Source: Pseudomonadota bacterium (GTDB lineage: Bacteria > Pseudomonadota > Alphaproteobacteria > UBA9655). Taken from it: a stretch of 64,000 nt of DNA. The notes below the pieces were generated by a model, which saw nothing but the letters and a program-made list of their open reading frames with translations, made no database searches and had not been told where the DNA came from. A program made the position numbers and the translations under genes. The stretch lies in NCBI GenBank assembly GCA_018242065.1, contig JAFECQ010000003.1:1-64000 (forward strand), written 5' to 3'. Numbering within the stretch: position 1 is the first letter of the stretch; each line of letters starts with the position of its first letter. This document shows, in pieces, positions 46,326-54,636 of this stretch.

Positions 46326-47042
46326 ATGGCAGACTTCATGACAGCAACCCCACCAATGATTACGGCAGCATCTCAAGCTGCCAATAAGGGGACCAATATT
46401 TCGAACCTGTATATTAACATTGCAGGACAAGGTACGGGAACGCTTACGGGTGCTAACGTCGATCCCAAGCTTGCTAAGGCGGATAGACTTTTAGCGATCA
46501 GTGAACAGATGCGTCGAGAAGTGAACACAGCTGCTGATAATACTTTGTTTTCAGCTGGTGAGATTGATGCAAGCTGGGTTTATATTGAAATTTTGAGGAC
46601 TCAAGCTTCTATATTTGTTCAGAATTCATTCCTGCAAGGAAACAATATTGGTCCAATAAATGTTTATAGGGCAGATGTTATTAATGGAGTCCTTAAAGTT
46701 ACGGAAGAAATAGACTACACGAATAACATCATTACGAAAATAGATACGACGGCTGTTGCTCTTGAAGGACAAAGACTAGACGTTCTGAAAGTATGGTTCC
46801 GTTTTACAGGACGTACGGATACGCTCTTCTTCTTTGATCAAAATGGTCAACCTATCGGTCAGAATGTCTCCACTGTTGACTTTACACTAGGCACTCTTCA
46901 AGCTTCCGCCGGTGGCGGCGGAGGTAATAACCAAGGCGGCGGCAGTAACCAAGGTGGCGGCGGAGGTAATAACCAAGGTGGCGGCGGAGGTAATAACCAA
47001 GGCGGCGGCAGTAACCAAGGCGGTGGCGGTGGTGGTTGGTAA
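46326..47042 (+). CDS. Hcp-like tube protein with glycine-asparagine repeat tail
   Basis: A 238-residue protein. Residues 25-190 fit the Hcp beta-barrel order: NLYINIAGQGTG, the long loop region, NVYRADVINGVLKVTEEID, then a strand run TNNIITKIDTTAV and LDVLKVWFRFTGRTD. The middle of the cluster is also the place of hcp in many T6SS operons. Residues 196-238 are a tandem tail of GGGGGNNQ and GGGSNQ units ending in Trp. Such a tail is not known to me in Hcp. It may line the tube lumen or serve as a cargo or polymerisation element. A terminator follows. Confidence 0.7.
   Translation: MADFMTATPPMITAASQAANKGTNISNLYINIAGQGTGTLTGANVDPKLAKADRLLAISEQMRREVNTAADNTLFSAGEIDASWVYIEILRTQASIFVQNSFLQGNNIGPINVYRADVINGVLKVTEEIDYTNNIITKIDTTAVALEGQRLDVLKVWFRFTGRTDTLFFFDQNGQPIGQNVSTVDFTLGTLQASAGGGGGNNQGGGSNQGGGGGNNQGGGGGNNQGGGSNQGGGGGGW
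46911..47039 (+). repeat. In-frame minisatellite in the Hcp-like gene
   Basis: Direct repeats of GGCGGAGGTAATAACCAAGG and a shorter GGCAGTAACCAAGG encode the GGGGGNNQ and GGGSNQ units in the order long, short, long, long, short. The number of units could vary between strains by slippage. Confidence 0.85.
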
Positions 47043-47068
47043 TTATCAACTTACTCCATAAAGAAATC

Positions 47069-47098
47069 AAAGGCGTTCTTAGGTAGAGCGCCTTTTTT
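47069..47098 (+). terminator. Terminator after the Hcp-like gene
   Basis: Stem AAAGGCGTTC with GAGCGCCTTT around a 7-nt loop (one G-U pair), followed by TTT. It separates hcp from tssE, which may allow hcp to be made in excess. Confidence 0.7.
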
Positions 47099-47164
47099 CT
47101 TTAGGTCATTGGTAAAAAAATGATATATTAAAAGTGATAAATAGATGATTTGTGGAAGGTTGTC

Positions 47165-47653
47165 ATGAAGCGCAATAAAATTAATAAAGGAACTCTTCCT
47201 CCTCTTTTTGATCGAATAATTGAAGACAAATCTGGGCAGGGGCGGGGGCAACAGTTACTAAATGCTCAACAGCTTAAAGACTCTATAATTCATGAACTTT
47301 CGATCGCTTTAAACACACGTTGTACTGTCCGAAAGGTTATTTATAAAGATCACATAGAGACCATTCCTTTTTTTGGTATGCCTGATTTTTTTGGTCTTGG
47401 CGATTTTAGTGGTTTTGATGGTGAAAATTCACAAACTTGGCCCAGTATAGCGCATTTTATACAAACAGCGATTCATGCGGCAGAGCCTCGTATAAAAGAT
47501 GTTCGTGTTACGATAGAAGGGTATGATTCTATCAATCAATCCCTTTCGATTGATGTTGCTGCTTCTTTAAAAGAATCAAAGCTGATTTCAGAGATACATT
47601 TTCCGCTAACATTGCTTCGTTGGGGAAGCACTTCTAAAAAAGCGGCTGCTTAA
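47165..47653 (+). CDS. tssE: Type VI secretion baseplate protein TssE (gp25-like)
   Basis: A 162-residue protein with the gp25/TssE pattern: PPLFDRIIED at the start, HELSIALNTRC, IPFFGMPDFFGL, AEPRIKDVRVTIEG and the final strand region. It forms part of the T6SS baseplate wedge. The ATG at 47165 is chosen because GGAAGG precedes it; a TTG five codons upstream is less likely. The stop overlaps the convergent prmC stop by 3-4 bases, without a terminator. Confidence 0.87.
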   Translation: MKRNKINKGTLPPLFDRIIEDKSGQGRGQQLLNAQQLKDSIIHELSIALNTRCTVRKVIYKDHIETIPFFGMPDFFGLGDFSGFDGENSQTWPSIAHFIQTAIHAAEPRIKDVRVTIEGYDSINQSLSIDVAASLKESKLISEIHFPLTLLRWGSTSKKAAA

Positions 47654-48495
47654 AGACAAACACCAATGACACGATCAATGCCTGCAAGATCTTGTAGGAT
47701 AAAAGGAATTTTAAATTCGGCTTGATGAAAAAGCTCTTCTATTTCTTGTCGTTGATTGAATCCCATTTCAAGAACAGCAATGCCTTTTGGAGAGAGCAGT
47801 CGTTTGATTTCACAAACGAGGATCCTGTAACAGTCAAGCCCATCTTCTCCACCAAAAAGAGCGAGAGAAGGATCGTGTTTCAGGACCTCTGTTTGTAGCT
47901 CTTCTCTTTCAGCTAGAGGGATATAGGGAGGATTACTGACAATAATATCAAAGCGCTCTTTAAGTTCTTTTCCCCAATTGCTATGCAAAAAGGTGGCGCG
48001 GTCACTCACATTATTATGAGCTGCATTGAAGTTAGCGATTGATAGCGCTTCCTCGTTAATATCAACGCCCCAACCTCTCGAATTTGTGAGGTCGTGCAAT
48101 AAAGAGATAAGAATACAACCCGAACCTGTGCCCAAGTCTAAAATCCGCCAAGGTTCATTTGTACGGTTACCAATCCATTGCAAGACGCCTTCTATGATGG
48201 TTTCTGTTTCAGGCCTTGGGTCAAGAGTATCTTTATTCAAATGAAAAGGAAGGCTCCAAAATTCGCGCATGCCTTTAATTCGAGATAGAGGTTCTCCAGC
48301 AAGGCGCCTTTTGAGCCATTCTTGGATGTGAAGGGTTTCAGATCGTGTAGGATTATAGTGAGGGTTTAGGATAATAAATACGTTTTCTTGATGCAAAGCG
48401 CCCGCCAATAGCCATTTTGCTTCTTGATGAGGGTTTTCATAACCTGCTTTTAAAAAGGCCTTTTCAATAGCAACACGCCATTCCGTAACGGTCAT
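47650..48495 (-). CDS. prmC: Peptide chain release factor glutamine methyltransferase PrmC
   Basis: A 281-residue methyltransferase that modifies the GGQ glutamine of RF1 and RF2. SAM motif ILDLGTGSGCILISL and catalytic NPPY (VSNPPYIPL) are present. The N-terminal helical domain fits the family. Last gene in the minus-strand operon, with a 4-nt overlap with nth. Confidence 0.95.
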   Translation of the reverse strand: MTVTEWRVAIEKAFLKAGYENPHQEAKWLLAGALHQENVFIILNPHYNPTRSETLHIQEWLKRRLAGEPLSRIKGMREFWSLPFHLNKDTLDPRPETETIIEGVLQWIGNRTNEPWRILDLGTGSGCILISLLHDLTNSRGWGVDINEEALSIANFNAAHNNVSDRATFLHSNWGKELKERFDIIVSNPPYIPLAEREELQTEVLKHDPSLALFGGEDGLDCYRILVCEIKRLLSPKGIAVLEMGFNQRQEIEELFHQAEFKIPFILQDLAGIDRVIGVCL

Positions 48496-49145
48496 TCATC
48501 TGCCTTTGTTTTATAAGCATAATGGCATTCTTCACGGACAGGGCACGTTGGGCAGTGTGGCTTTCGTGCTGTGCAAACATAGCGACCATGAAGCACCAGC
48601 CAATGATGAGCGTTTAAGATCCATTGAGATGGGATGCGCTTCATGAGCTCCTTCTCAATCTCAAGAGGTGTTTTCCCAAATGTGAGACCTGTCCGATTTG
48701 AAACGCGAAAGATATGCGTATCAACCGCAATGACAGGCTCACGAAAAGCTGCATTTAACACCACATTGGCTGTTTTTCGCCCAACGCCAGGAAGTGATTC
48801 CAAGTCTTCTCGCGTTTGAGGTACTTGGCTGTCATAATGTTGAAGCAATCTCTCGCTTAGAGCGATAATATTGCGTGCCTTTGCGTTATAAAGGCCGATT
48901 GTGTTAATATACCGTTTAAGATTTTCTTCTCCGAGACCCACCATTTTTTTTGGCGTATCTGCAACTTTAAAAAGCTCTTTTGTTGCTTTGTTGACGCCTT
49001 TATCTGTTGCTTGTGCAGAAAGCACAACCGCAACTAAGAGTGTAAAGGAGTTTGTTGAATATAATTCTCCCTTTGGTGCAGGATCGAGAGCCGCTAGTTT
49101 TTCAAAAAAGCGCTCAATTTCTTGGGGCGTCATGAGGGCTGACAT
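48492..49145 (-). CDS. nth: Endonuclease III
   Basis: A 217-residue base-excision repair glycosylase/lyase. Helix-hairpin-helix LPGVGRKTANV holds the catalytic Lys, VDTHIFRVSNR holds the Asp, and the [4Fe-4S] cysteines are spaced C-X6-C-X2-C-X5-C (CTARKPHCPTCPVREEC). The start overlaps the 3' end of dapB by 16 nt, so the two genes are coupled. Confidence 0.96.
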   Translation of the reverse strand: MSALMTPQEIERFFEKLAALDPAPKGELYSTNSFTLLVAVVLSAQATDKGVNKATKELFKVADTPKKMVGLGEENLKRYINTIGLYNAKARNIIALSERLLQHYDSQVPQTREDLESLPGVGRKTANVVLNAAFREPVIAVDTHIFRVSNRTGLTFGKTPLEIEKELMKRIPSQWILNAHHWLVLHGRYVCTARKPHCPTCPVREECHYAYKTKADE

Positions 49146-49936
49146 AATGAAACCTCCACAACATCATCAATGGTATATAAACCCTTTGGTTTATCAGAAA
49201 GCCACTGAGCAGCTTTAATAGCACCTTCGGCAAAAAGAGCTCGATCGAGGGCCCGATGTTCAAGGGTGATCATATCCTTTTCGCTCGCAAAGATAACCGT
49301 ATGATCACCGACAACACTACCTCCTCTGATACTCACGCATTCGAGATGATCATTTGGACGAGGTGATAAGGAAGGGTAGGGGGGAATATTGTGTTTTAAA
49401 TGCTCAAGAGTTGCAAGATCTTTCGCAATTGAAAGAGCCGCTCCAGAAGGTGCGTCTTTCTTGTGATGATGATGCATTTCTAAGATGCTGATATCATAAG
49501 AGGTTCCAAGTACTTTAGCGGTTAAAAGAGATAGCTTTCTTAAAAGAGCAACAGCAAGGCTTGTATTGGGAGCCATAAGGAGTGGAATTGATTGTGAGGC
49601 CGTTTGAAGCTTTTCTTTTTGTACTTCTGATGGACTTGATTGACAGACAGCAAATGGTTTTTTCTGATGAAGAGCTTCATCTAGATACCTGTCCAATGCT
49701 TCAGGCGCACTAAAATCGATGATCACATCAGCTTCTTTAAACGCTATTTTAGGATCATCTGTGATGAAGATATTAAGCGCGCATGTCTCAATGAGATTCC
49801 CCACGTCTTGTCCAATAAAAGGATTGCCAGTACGCGTTAGTGCCCCTGCCAGCTCAACATCAGGGCTTTGATTAATTTCCCTGAGAAGCAATCGTCCCAT
49901 TCTACCTGTGCATCCAGTAATCGTCAGCTTAAGCAT
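49130..49936 (-). CDS. dapB: 4-hydroxy-tetrahydrodipicolinate reductase
   Basis: A 268-residue enzyme of the lysine/diaminopimelate pathway. The NAD(P) motif GCTGRMGRLL, the catalytic HHHHKKDAPSG and the DFSAPEA region are intact. It provides DAP for the peptidoglycan made by the PBP at 29134. It is transcribed with hprK and nth. Confidence 0.95.
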   Translation of the reverse strand: MLKLTITGCTGRMGRLLLREINQSPDVELAGALTRTGNPFIGQDVGNLIETCALNIFITDDPKIAFKEADVIIDFSAPEALDRYLDEALHQKKPFAVCQSSPSEVQKEKLQTASQSIPLLMAPNTSLAVALLRKLSLLTAKVLGTSYDISILEMHHHHKKDAPSGAALSIAKDLATLEHLKHNIPPYPSLSPRPNDHLECVSIRGGSVVGDHTVIFASEKDMITLEHRALDRALFAEGAIKAAQWLSDKPKGLYTIDDVVEVSLCQPS

Positions 49937-49949
49937 GTTTCCTCTTGTT

Positions 49950-50372
49950 TTAGCGAAATCCCATGGCCAATCTTAGTTCAACTTTTATTGCACCTAAGGG
50001 GTCATTTTTTATAAGTTTCAAAACAGGAATTTGAATATCATGATACGCAGTAAACGCAGGTTCTGGCAATCTATCTGGGAAGTCATTCTCACAAATTTCA
50101 ACGCAAAGTGCTAAAGGAGACTTTTCTTGAAAAGGGAGAGTACAAATCCCAATATTTCTCACCTCTATCCTTCCTCTTAAAGATGCAGGGGAAGTGGCGA
50201 TTAGAATACCATCTTCAAGACTAATCAAAGTTTGATCGTCTGAAACAAGAATCGCTCCTCTGTCGATTAACTGTAGGGCGAGTGATGTTTTGCCCATTCC
50301 CGGCTTTCCCGCTATTAAAACAGCTTGATATTTGACTGCAACGCATGTGCTGTGAAGATGAATGTCACTCAT
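49950..50372 (-). CDS. hprK: Short HPr kinase/phosphorylase-like protein
   Basis: A 140-residue protein covering only the C-terminal kinase core of HprK, as in many alphaproteobacteria. Walker A GKPGMGKTS (residues about 22-30), the acidic LVSDDQ and the EVRNIGI stretch are visible. The N-terminal HPr-binding domain is absent. It may regulate a phosphotransfer (PTS-Ntr) pathway. It overlaps rsmB by 4 nt. Confidence 0.87.
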   Translation of the reverse strand: MSDIHLHSTCVAVKYQAVLIAGKPGMGKTSLALQLIDRGAILVSDDQTLISLEDGILIATSPASLRGRIEVRNIGICTLPFQEKSPLALCVEICENDFPDRLPEPAFTAYHDIQIPVLKLIKNDPLGAIKVELRLAMGFR

Positions 50373-51652
50373 GGACTTACCTTCATAAACTTAGCAGCAA
50401 AAAAACCATCTGTTTTTGTTTGAAGAGGAGATAAAGATAAGAAAGGACTATTGTTTAGGCCACAAGGAACTAAAGTAAAATTTGGATTTTTCTCAAGGAA
50501 TGCATTGGCTATATCTTCATTTTCTTCGCACAATAAAGAGCATGTCGCATAGATCAAATATCCTTCTCTTTTAACAAGAGGTGCGGCTCCCTCTAAAAGG
50601 CTAAGCTGAAGAACAGATAATTCTGTTATATCTGAAGTTGAGATATTCCATTTTTGATCTGGATTGCGTCGCCATGTGCCCGTGCCTGAACAGGGTGCAT
50701 CAATCAGAACGCGATCAAATCTTTCTTTTTGTCGTTTGAGCCATTTATCATGAATGCCAGAAATTTCGCGTAGCTCTGCATTAAATGCGCCAGATCTTTT
50801 AAGGCGCTCTTTTGCCCTTTTTAGCCGCCAACCTGCAATGTCGGTTGCCACAACTCGCCCCTTGTTTTGAAGAAGAGCGGCAATTGCTAGCGTTTTTCCT
50901 CCAGCGCCTGCACACAGATCCAAGATCGTCTGCCCTGGTTGAATATCCATTAAGTTGACAATAAGTTGCGAGCCCTCATCCTGAACTTCAATAAGCCCGT
51001 CTTGAAAGGCTTTTGTTTGAGTAATGTTCTCTCGACTTTCAATCCTCAAACCCCAAGGAGAGAGCGATGTGGGTGTGACTAAAAGCCCTGTATTCTCAAT
51101 AACATGAAGGGCTTCATCTCGCCTTGCTTTTAGCAAATTCACTCTTAAATCAAGAGGAGCTTGCTCTAGAAATGCCTGCATTTCTTGCTTTAGCGAGGCG
51201 CCAAATCGACGCTTGAGGTAAGGAAGAATCCATTCGGGAAACTCTCCCTCTACCCAAGGAGAAAGTTTATTAAAATCAGGAAGATGCTCAAATATAGCCC
51301 TTTCTTTGTCTGATAATCGAGCAGGCGCGTATTGGTCACCCGAAAATAAAGTTCCGATTTTATCGCGAGCAATTTTTTCAAAAAGCCACAAATATGCAAG
51401 CAAACGAATACGTGCTGCTTCAAAAGGGGCCATCAAAAGAGGCGACAGCCCTCTTTCAAGTGCCCACCAGTCACAGGATGCTCGGTGGCGCATGATGCCA
51501 TAAACATAAGCTGATATGGTCTGACGATCTTTAGCGCCAATATAGCGGCGTGTTTTGAAATACATATGACACATCTGATCTAAAGGTTTTCTTTCAACGC
51601 TATGAAGAGTTAAAATTTCAAGAACGCTTTCTAAACGTGCTGCATCTTTCAT
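50369..51652 (-). CDS. rsmB: 16S rRNA m5C967 methyltransferase RsmB
   Basis: A 427-residue RNA methyltransferase. The N-terminal NusB-like helical region is followed by the SAM fold (ILDLCAGAGGKTLAIA) and two catalytic Cys motifs, DAPCSGTG and YATCSLL. It modifies 16S rRNA. ATGA overlaps occur at both ends with hprK and rlmE. Confidence 0.92.
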   Translation of the reverse strand: MKDAARLESVLEILTLHSVERKPLDQMCHMYFKTRRYIGAKDRQTISAYVYGIMRHRASCDWWALERGLSPLLMAPFEAARIRLLAYLWLFEKIARDKIGTLFSGDQYAPARLSDKERAIFEHLPDFNKLSPWVEGEFPEWILPYLKRRFGASLKQEMQAFLEQAPLDLRVNLLKARRDEALHVIENTGLLVTPTSLSPWGLRIESRENITQTKAFQDGLIEVQDEGSQLIVNLMDIQPGQTILDLCAGAGGKTLAIAALLQNKGRVVATDIAGWRLKRAKERLKRSGAFNAELREISGIHDKWLKRQKERFDRVLIDAPCSGTGTWRRNPDQKWNISTSDITELSVLQLSLLEGAAPLVKREGYLIYATCSLLCEENEDIANAFLEKNPNFTLVPCGLNNSPFLSLSPLQTKTDGFFAAKFMKVSP

Positions 51653-52320
51653 GGTCTAAATCCTATCGCAACCACATACATCTCGGCCGAGTCTGCTCGA
51701 CTCGCTGGAGGTTTAAAATGGAATACTTTTTCAAAATGTTTCTTTAAAAGTGTTAGGAGTTCCTTTTCTGTTCCACCTTGAAGAACTTTAACAACAAAAG
51801 CGCCGCCACTTTCTAAAACTTCCTGAGCGAAAACAAAAGCTTCTTCAGTCAAGGCCATAATACGCAAATGGTCTGTTTGTGTATGTCCTGTGCTAGGCGC
51901 AGCCATGTCACTTAGAACGACATTTACAGGTCCTGTCAAAGTTGCTTTCAAGGTCTCGACGACTTGAGAATCACAAAAATCTCCGCAAATGAGCAAAGCT
52001 TTTCCAATCGGCTCCATAGGGGTTAAATCAATGCCGACAACTTGTCCCCTTGCTCCTACGCGTTCAAGGGCGACTTGGGTCCACCCACCAGGAGCCGCTC
52101 CTAGGTCTACAACGCGCGCGCCTGGCTTTAAAATTTTGAATTTATCGTCAATTTCAATCAATTTATATGCGGCACGTGAACGATATCCCGCTAATTTAGC
52201 TTTTTGCACGTAAGGATCATTGAGCTGGCGGGTAAGCCATTTTTGAGAAGAAATCTTTCTTCCTCGTGCTTTTTTAAGCCTTACAAATAAAGGACGTCCA
52301 GAAGATGATTTTGTTGTCAT
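51649..52320 (-). CDS. rlmE: 23S rRNA 2'-O-methyltransferase RlmE
   Basis: A 223-residue FtsJ-type enzyme that methylates U2552 in the A-loop. SAM motif VDLGAAPGGWTQVA, the SDMAAPSTGH strand and the KVLQGGTEKELL region carry the K-D-K-E tetrad. Extra basic residues at the N-terminus are typical of alphaproteobacterial forms. It overlaps ppx and rsmB by 4 nt each. Confidence 0.94.
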   Translation of the reverse strand: MTTKSSSGRPLFVRLKKARGRKISSQKWLTRQLNDPYVQKAKLAGYRSRAAYKLIEIDDKFKILKPGARVVDLGAAPGGWTQVALERVGARGQVVGIDLTPMEPIGKALLICGDFCDSQVVETLKATLTGPVNVVLSDMAAPSTGHTQTDHLRIMALTEEAFVFAQEVLESGGAFVVKVLQGGTEKELLTLLKKHFEKVFHFKPPASRADSAEMYVVAIGFRP

Positions 52321-53306
52321 GAGTTCATCAAATCTAATAAAATTCCCTCTCGAACCCCACGATCCGCAACACGAACAGGGTTTATGGGAAAAACATCATA
52401 AATTCCTTCGAAAATAGCAACACCTCCCATAACAAGCTCGGAACGCATGGGGCCGATGCAAGGGTGAACCAATCGTTGCTCAAGTGTCATTGCATAGAGC
52501 GAAGCGATGGTTTGATGAATGACATCTGATGTTAAGTGAAGCCCATTAACCATCGTTCTATCATATCGATCAAGATTCATATGCAGAGCAGCAAGAGTTG
52601 TTACTGTTCCACTAGTGCCAATCAATTGAATGTTATTTTTTTTTAGTTGAGGGTAAATATAGGCCTTATCACAAAAACTCTTCATCTCCTTAGCAACAAT
52701 CTTTCGAATCTTTTCTAAACAACGTGGAGGCGAAGATTCATTTCGTAAAGTTTCAGCAACAGTTACAACCCCTAAGGGAAGGGAAACCCATTGTATAATT
52801 TCTGGAAGCTTATGAGGAAACAACTCCATCCACATTACTTCCGTGCTTCCACCACCGATATCAAAGGCGATTGCATAACGCGTGCTGGTATCAAGTAAAT
52901 CTGCGCAAGCCATAATCGCAAGGCGCGCTTCCTCTGCAGGAGAAATGACTTCAATTTCGAGGCCTGTTCGAAAGCGAATTTCTTCAAGAAATGCATCGCG
53001 ATTAGAAGCTTCGCGACAGGCTGCAGTAGCAATGTAACGAGCACGCGTAATTTTATAACTTTTTACCTTTTCAGCACAGATAGTTAAGGCATTAAGGGTT
53101 CTGCGTAAGGCTTCTTTTGAAATATGGCCTTTGGTTGCGAGCTCATCCCCAAGTCGAACAACCCTGACAAAAGAATCAACAACCTCATAGCCGTTAGGCG
53201 TAAGAGCAGCAATCAATAGGCGGCACGTATTCGTTCCCAAATCAAGAGCTGCAATGTGTTCTTGATGAGTGTCCTTAGATGGATGATGAGAAACAGATTC
53301 TAACAT
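52317..53306 (-). CDS. Exopolyphosphatase / pppGpp phosphatase (Ppx/GppA family)
   Basis: A 329-residue ASKHA-fold phosphatase. Phosphate motif DLGTNTCRLLIA, the second motif FDIGGGSTEV and the GTSGTVTTLAALH region match the family. This is the short version without the C-terminal HD-like domain, so its substrate (polyphosphate or pppGpp) is uncertain. It heads the seven-gene minus-strand operon. Confidence 0.9.
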   Translation of the reverse strand: MLESVSHHPSKDTHQEHIAALDLGTNTCRLLIAALTPNGYEVVDSFVRVVRLGDELATKGHISKEALRRTLNALTICAEKVKSYKITRARYIATAACREASNRDAFLEEIRFRTGLEIEVISPAEEARLAIMACADLLDTSTRYAIAFDIGGGSTEVMWMELFPHKLPEIIQWVSLPLGVVTVAETLRNESSPPRCLEKIRKIVAKEMKSFCDKAYIYPQLKKNNIQLIGTSGTVTTLAALHMNLDRYDRTMVNGLHLTSDVIHQTIASLYAMTLEQRLVHPCIGPMRSELVMGGVAIFEGIYDVFPINPVRVADRGVREGILLDLMNS

Positions 53307-53469
53307 ATCTCTAACCTAGATCGACTTGTCGTTGACGGCAACTTTTATATGTAGATGGAATGACATATTTATCACAAAAAGATGCACTTTAAACGAAAGT
53401 ATTTCTTTTCCACTTTAAAAGGAGCTACTCTCATATTACAATTTTCTTCATTATAAAAAGGAACTTTTG

Positions 53470-53925
53470 ATGGCGTTGTCAAAATTACTCTTACAATTTC
53501 GTTTCGTAAAAGCCTATTTAATCGCACTTTACTTTTTAGAAAAATACATTGGAGGTCTTCTTTTCCTTACGATTCGCGTCTGGATGGCCCGGATATTTTG
53601 GGACTCTGGCGTTTGTAAGGCGCAAAGTTGGCCTAATACATTGATGCTCTTTAAGTACGAGTATAAAGTTCCTGTTATTTCGCCGGACTTAGCTGCGTAT
53701 TTAGCAACAATTACTGAACTCACGTGTCCTATTCTGCTTGTCATTGGTTTTGCATCACGTTTGGCCGCAATTCCTATGCTGATTATGACGGCAGTGATTC
53801 AATGCACTTATCTCTGTTTAAACGAGCATCTATATTGGGCAATGCTTTTAGGCCTTATCGTCTGTTTTGGTCCTGGCTTATTCTCAGCTGATTTTCTTTT
53901 CCGTAAATGGGTATTGCAGAAATAG
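53470..53925 (+). CDS. DoxX-family membrane protein
   Basis: A 151-residue protein with four predicted membrane helices and the DoxX pattern: LLFLTIRVWMARIFWDSGV, PDLAAYLATITELTCPILLVIG and ASRLAAIPMLIMTAVIQ. AAGGAAC precedes the ATG at 53470. Members work in quinone or thiosulfate reactions or stress. It lies 7 nt before rsmD. Confidence 0.85.
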   Translation: MALSKLLLQFRFVKAYLIALYFLEKYIGGLLFLTIRVWMARIFWDSGVCKAQSWPNTLMLFKYEYKVPVISPDLAAYLATITELTCPILLVIGFASRLAAIPMLIMTAVIQCTYLCLNEHLYWAMLLGLIVCFGPGLFSADFLFRKWVLQK

Positions 53926-53932
53926 ACCTTGG

Positions 53933-54502
53933 ATGAGAATCGTGGGCGGCAAGTTTCGAGGGAAAAAATTATTAACCTTTTCTCATGAGGGGACACGTCC
54001 AACTTCTGATCGGACGCGTGAGACAATTTTTAATATTCTTCTTCACAATCCTGCCTTTGGGCCAAAAATTCTAATTGATAAAGAAATTCTTGATATTTTT
54101 GCAGGAACAGGTGCTTTAGGGCTAGAGGCTCTCTCGAGGGGAGCTAGATCCGTAACATTTGTCGAAAATGAAAGGGAAGCCCTTTCTCTTTTATATGAGA
54201 ATGTTAAGAGCCTTCATCTTTTGCCCTCTTGTGTTCAAGCACAGGACGCACGCCATATCTCTTTGCCGCTTGGTTCTGCATTTGATCTTATTTTTTTGGA
54301 TCCACCTTATGGTAAAGGATTTATTTTGCCTTGTCTAACCCGTATTGCTGAGAATGGCTGGTTAGCAGATGGGGCCGTGGTTGTGATAGAAATGGGGAAG
54401 GAAGAAACCTTAATTTTACCCCCGTTTTTGGAATTGGTGGTAGAGCGGGTCTCTGGAGCGGCGAAAGTTTTGTTTTGCATTTATAACATAAGACTTTTAT
54501 AA
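53933..54502 (+). CDS. rsmD: 16S rRNA m2G966 methyltransferase RsmD
   Basis: A 189-residue methyltransferase with MRIVGGKFRGKKL at the start, TRPTSDRTRETIFNIL, FAGTGALGLEALSRGA (SAM motif) and LDPPYGKG (catalytic motif). It acts on assembled 30S subunits. The start is at 53933 because the RIVGG opening is conserved; the frame is open further upstream into doxX. Confidence 0.94.
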   Translation: MRIVGGKFRGKKLLTFSHEGTRPTSDRTRETIFNILLHNPAFGPKILIDKEILDIFAGTGALGLEALSRGARSVTFVENEREALSLLYENVKSLHLLPSCVQAQDARHISLPLGSAFDLIFLDPPYGKGFILPCLTRIAENGWLADGAVVVIEMGKEETLILPPFLELVVERVSGAAKVLFCIYNIRLL

Positions 54503-54636
54503 GGACTAAAGGTCACGGTAAGTCCATCTGAATCATAGAGAATGCCTTAAGGTCGGCTGGCTCTAGAGCTTAAACTTCTTTTTGCGGATGTTCAAAGCTT
54601 CAACTTTAAAAAAGATAAAAACTTTTGTAAAGCCAA

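Noticed and set aside
46911-47039. CRISPR-like direct repeats
   Set aside because: Repeats are in frame, contiguous, without unique spacers; they code a Gly-rich tail.
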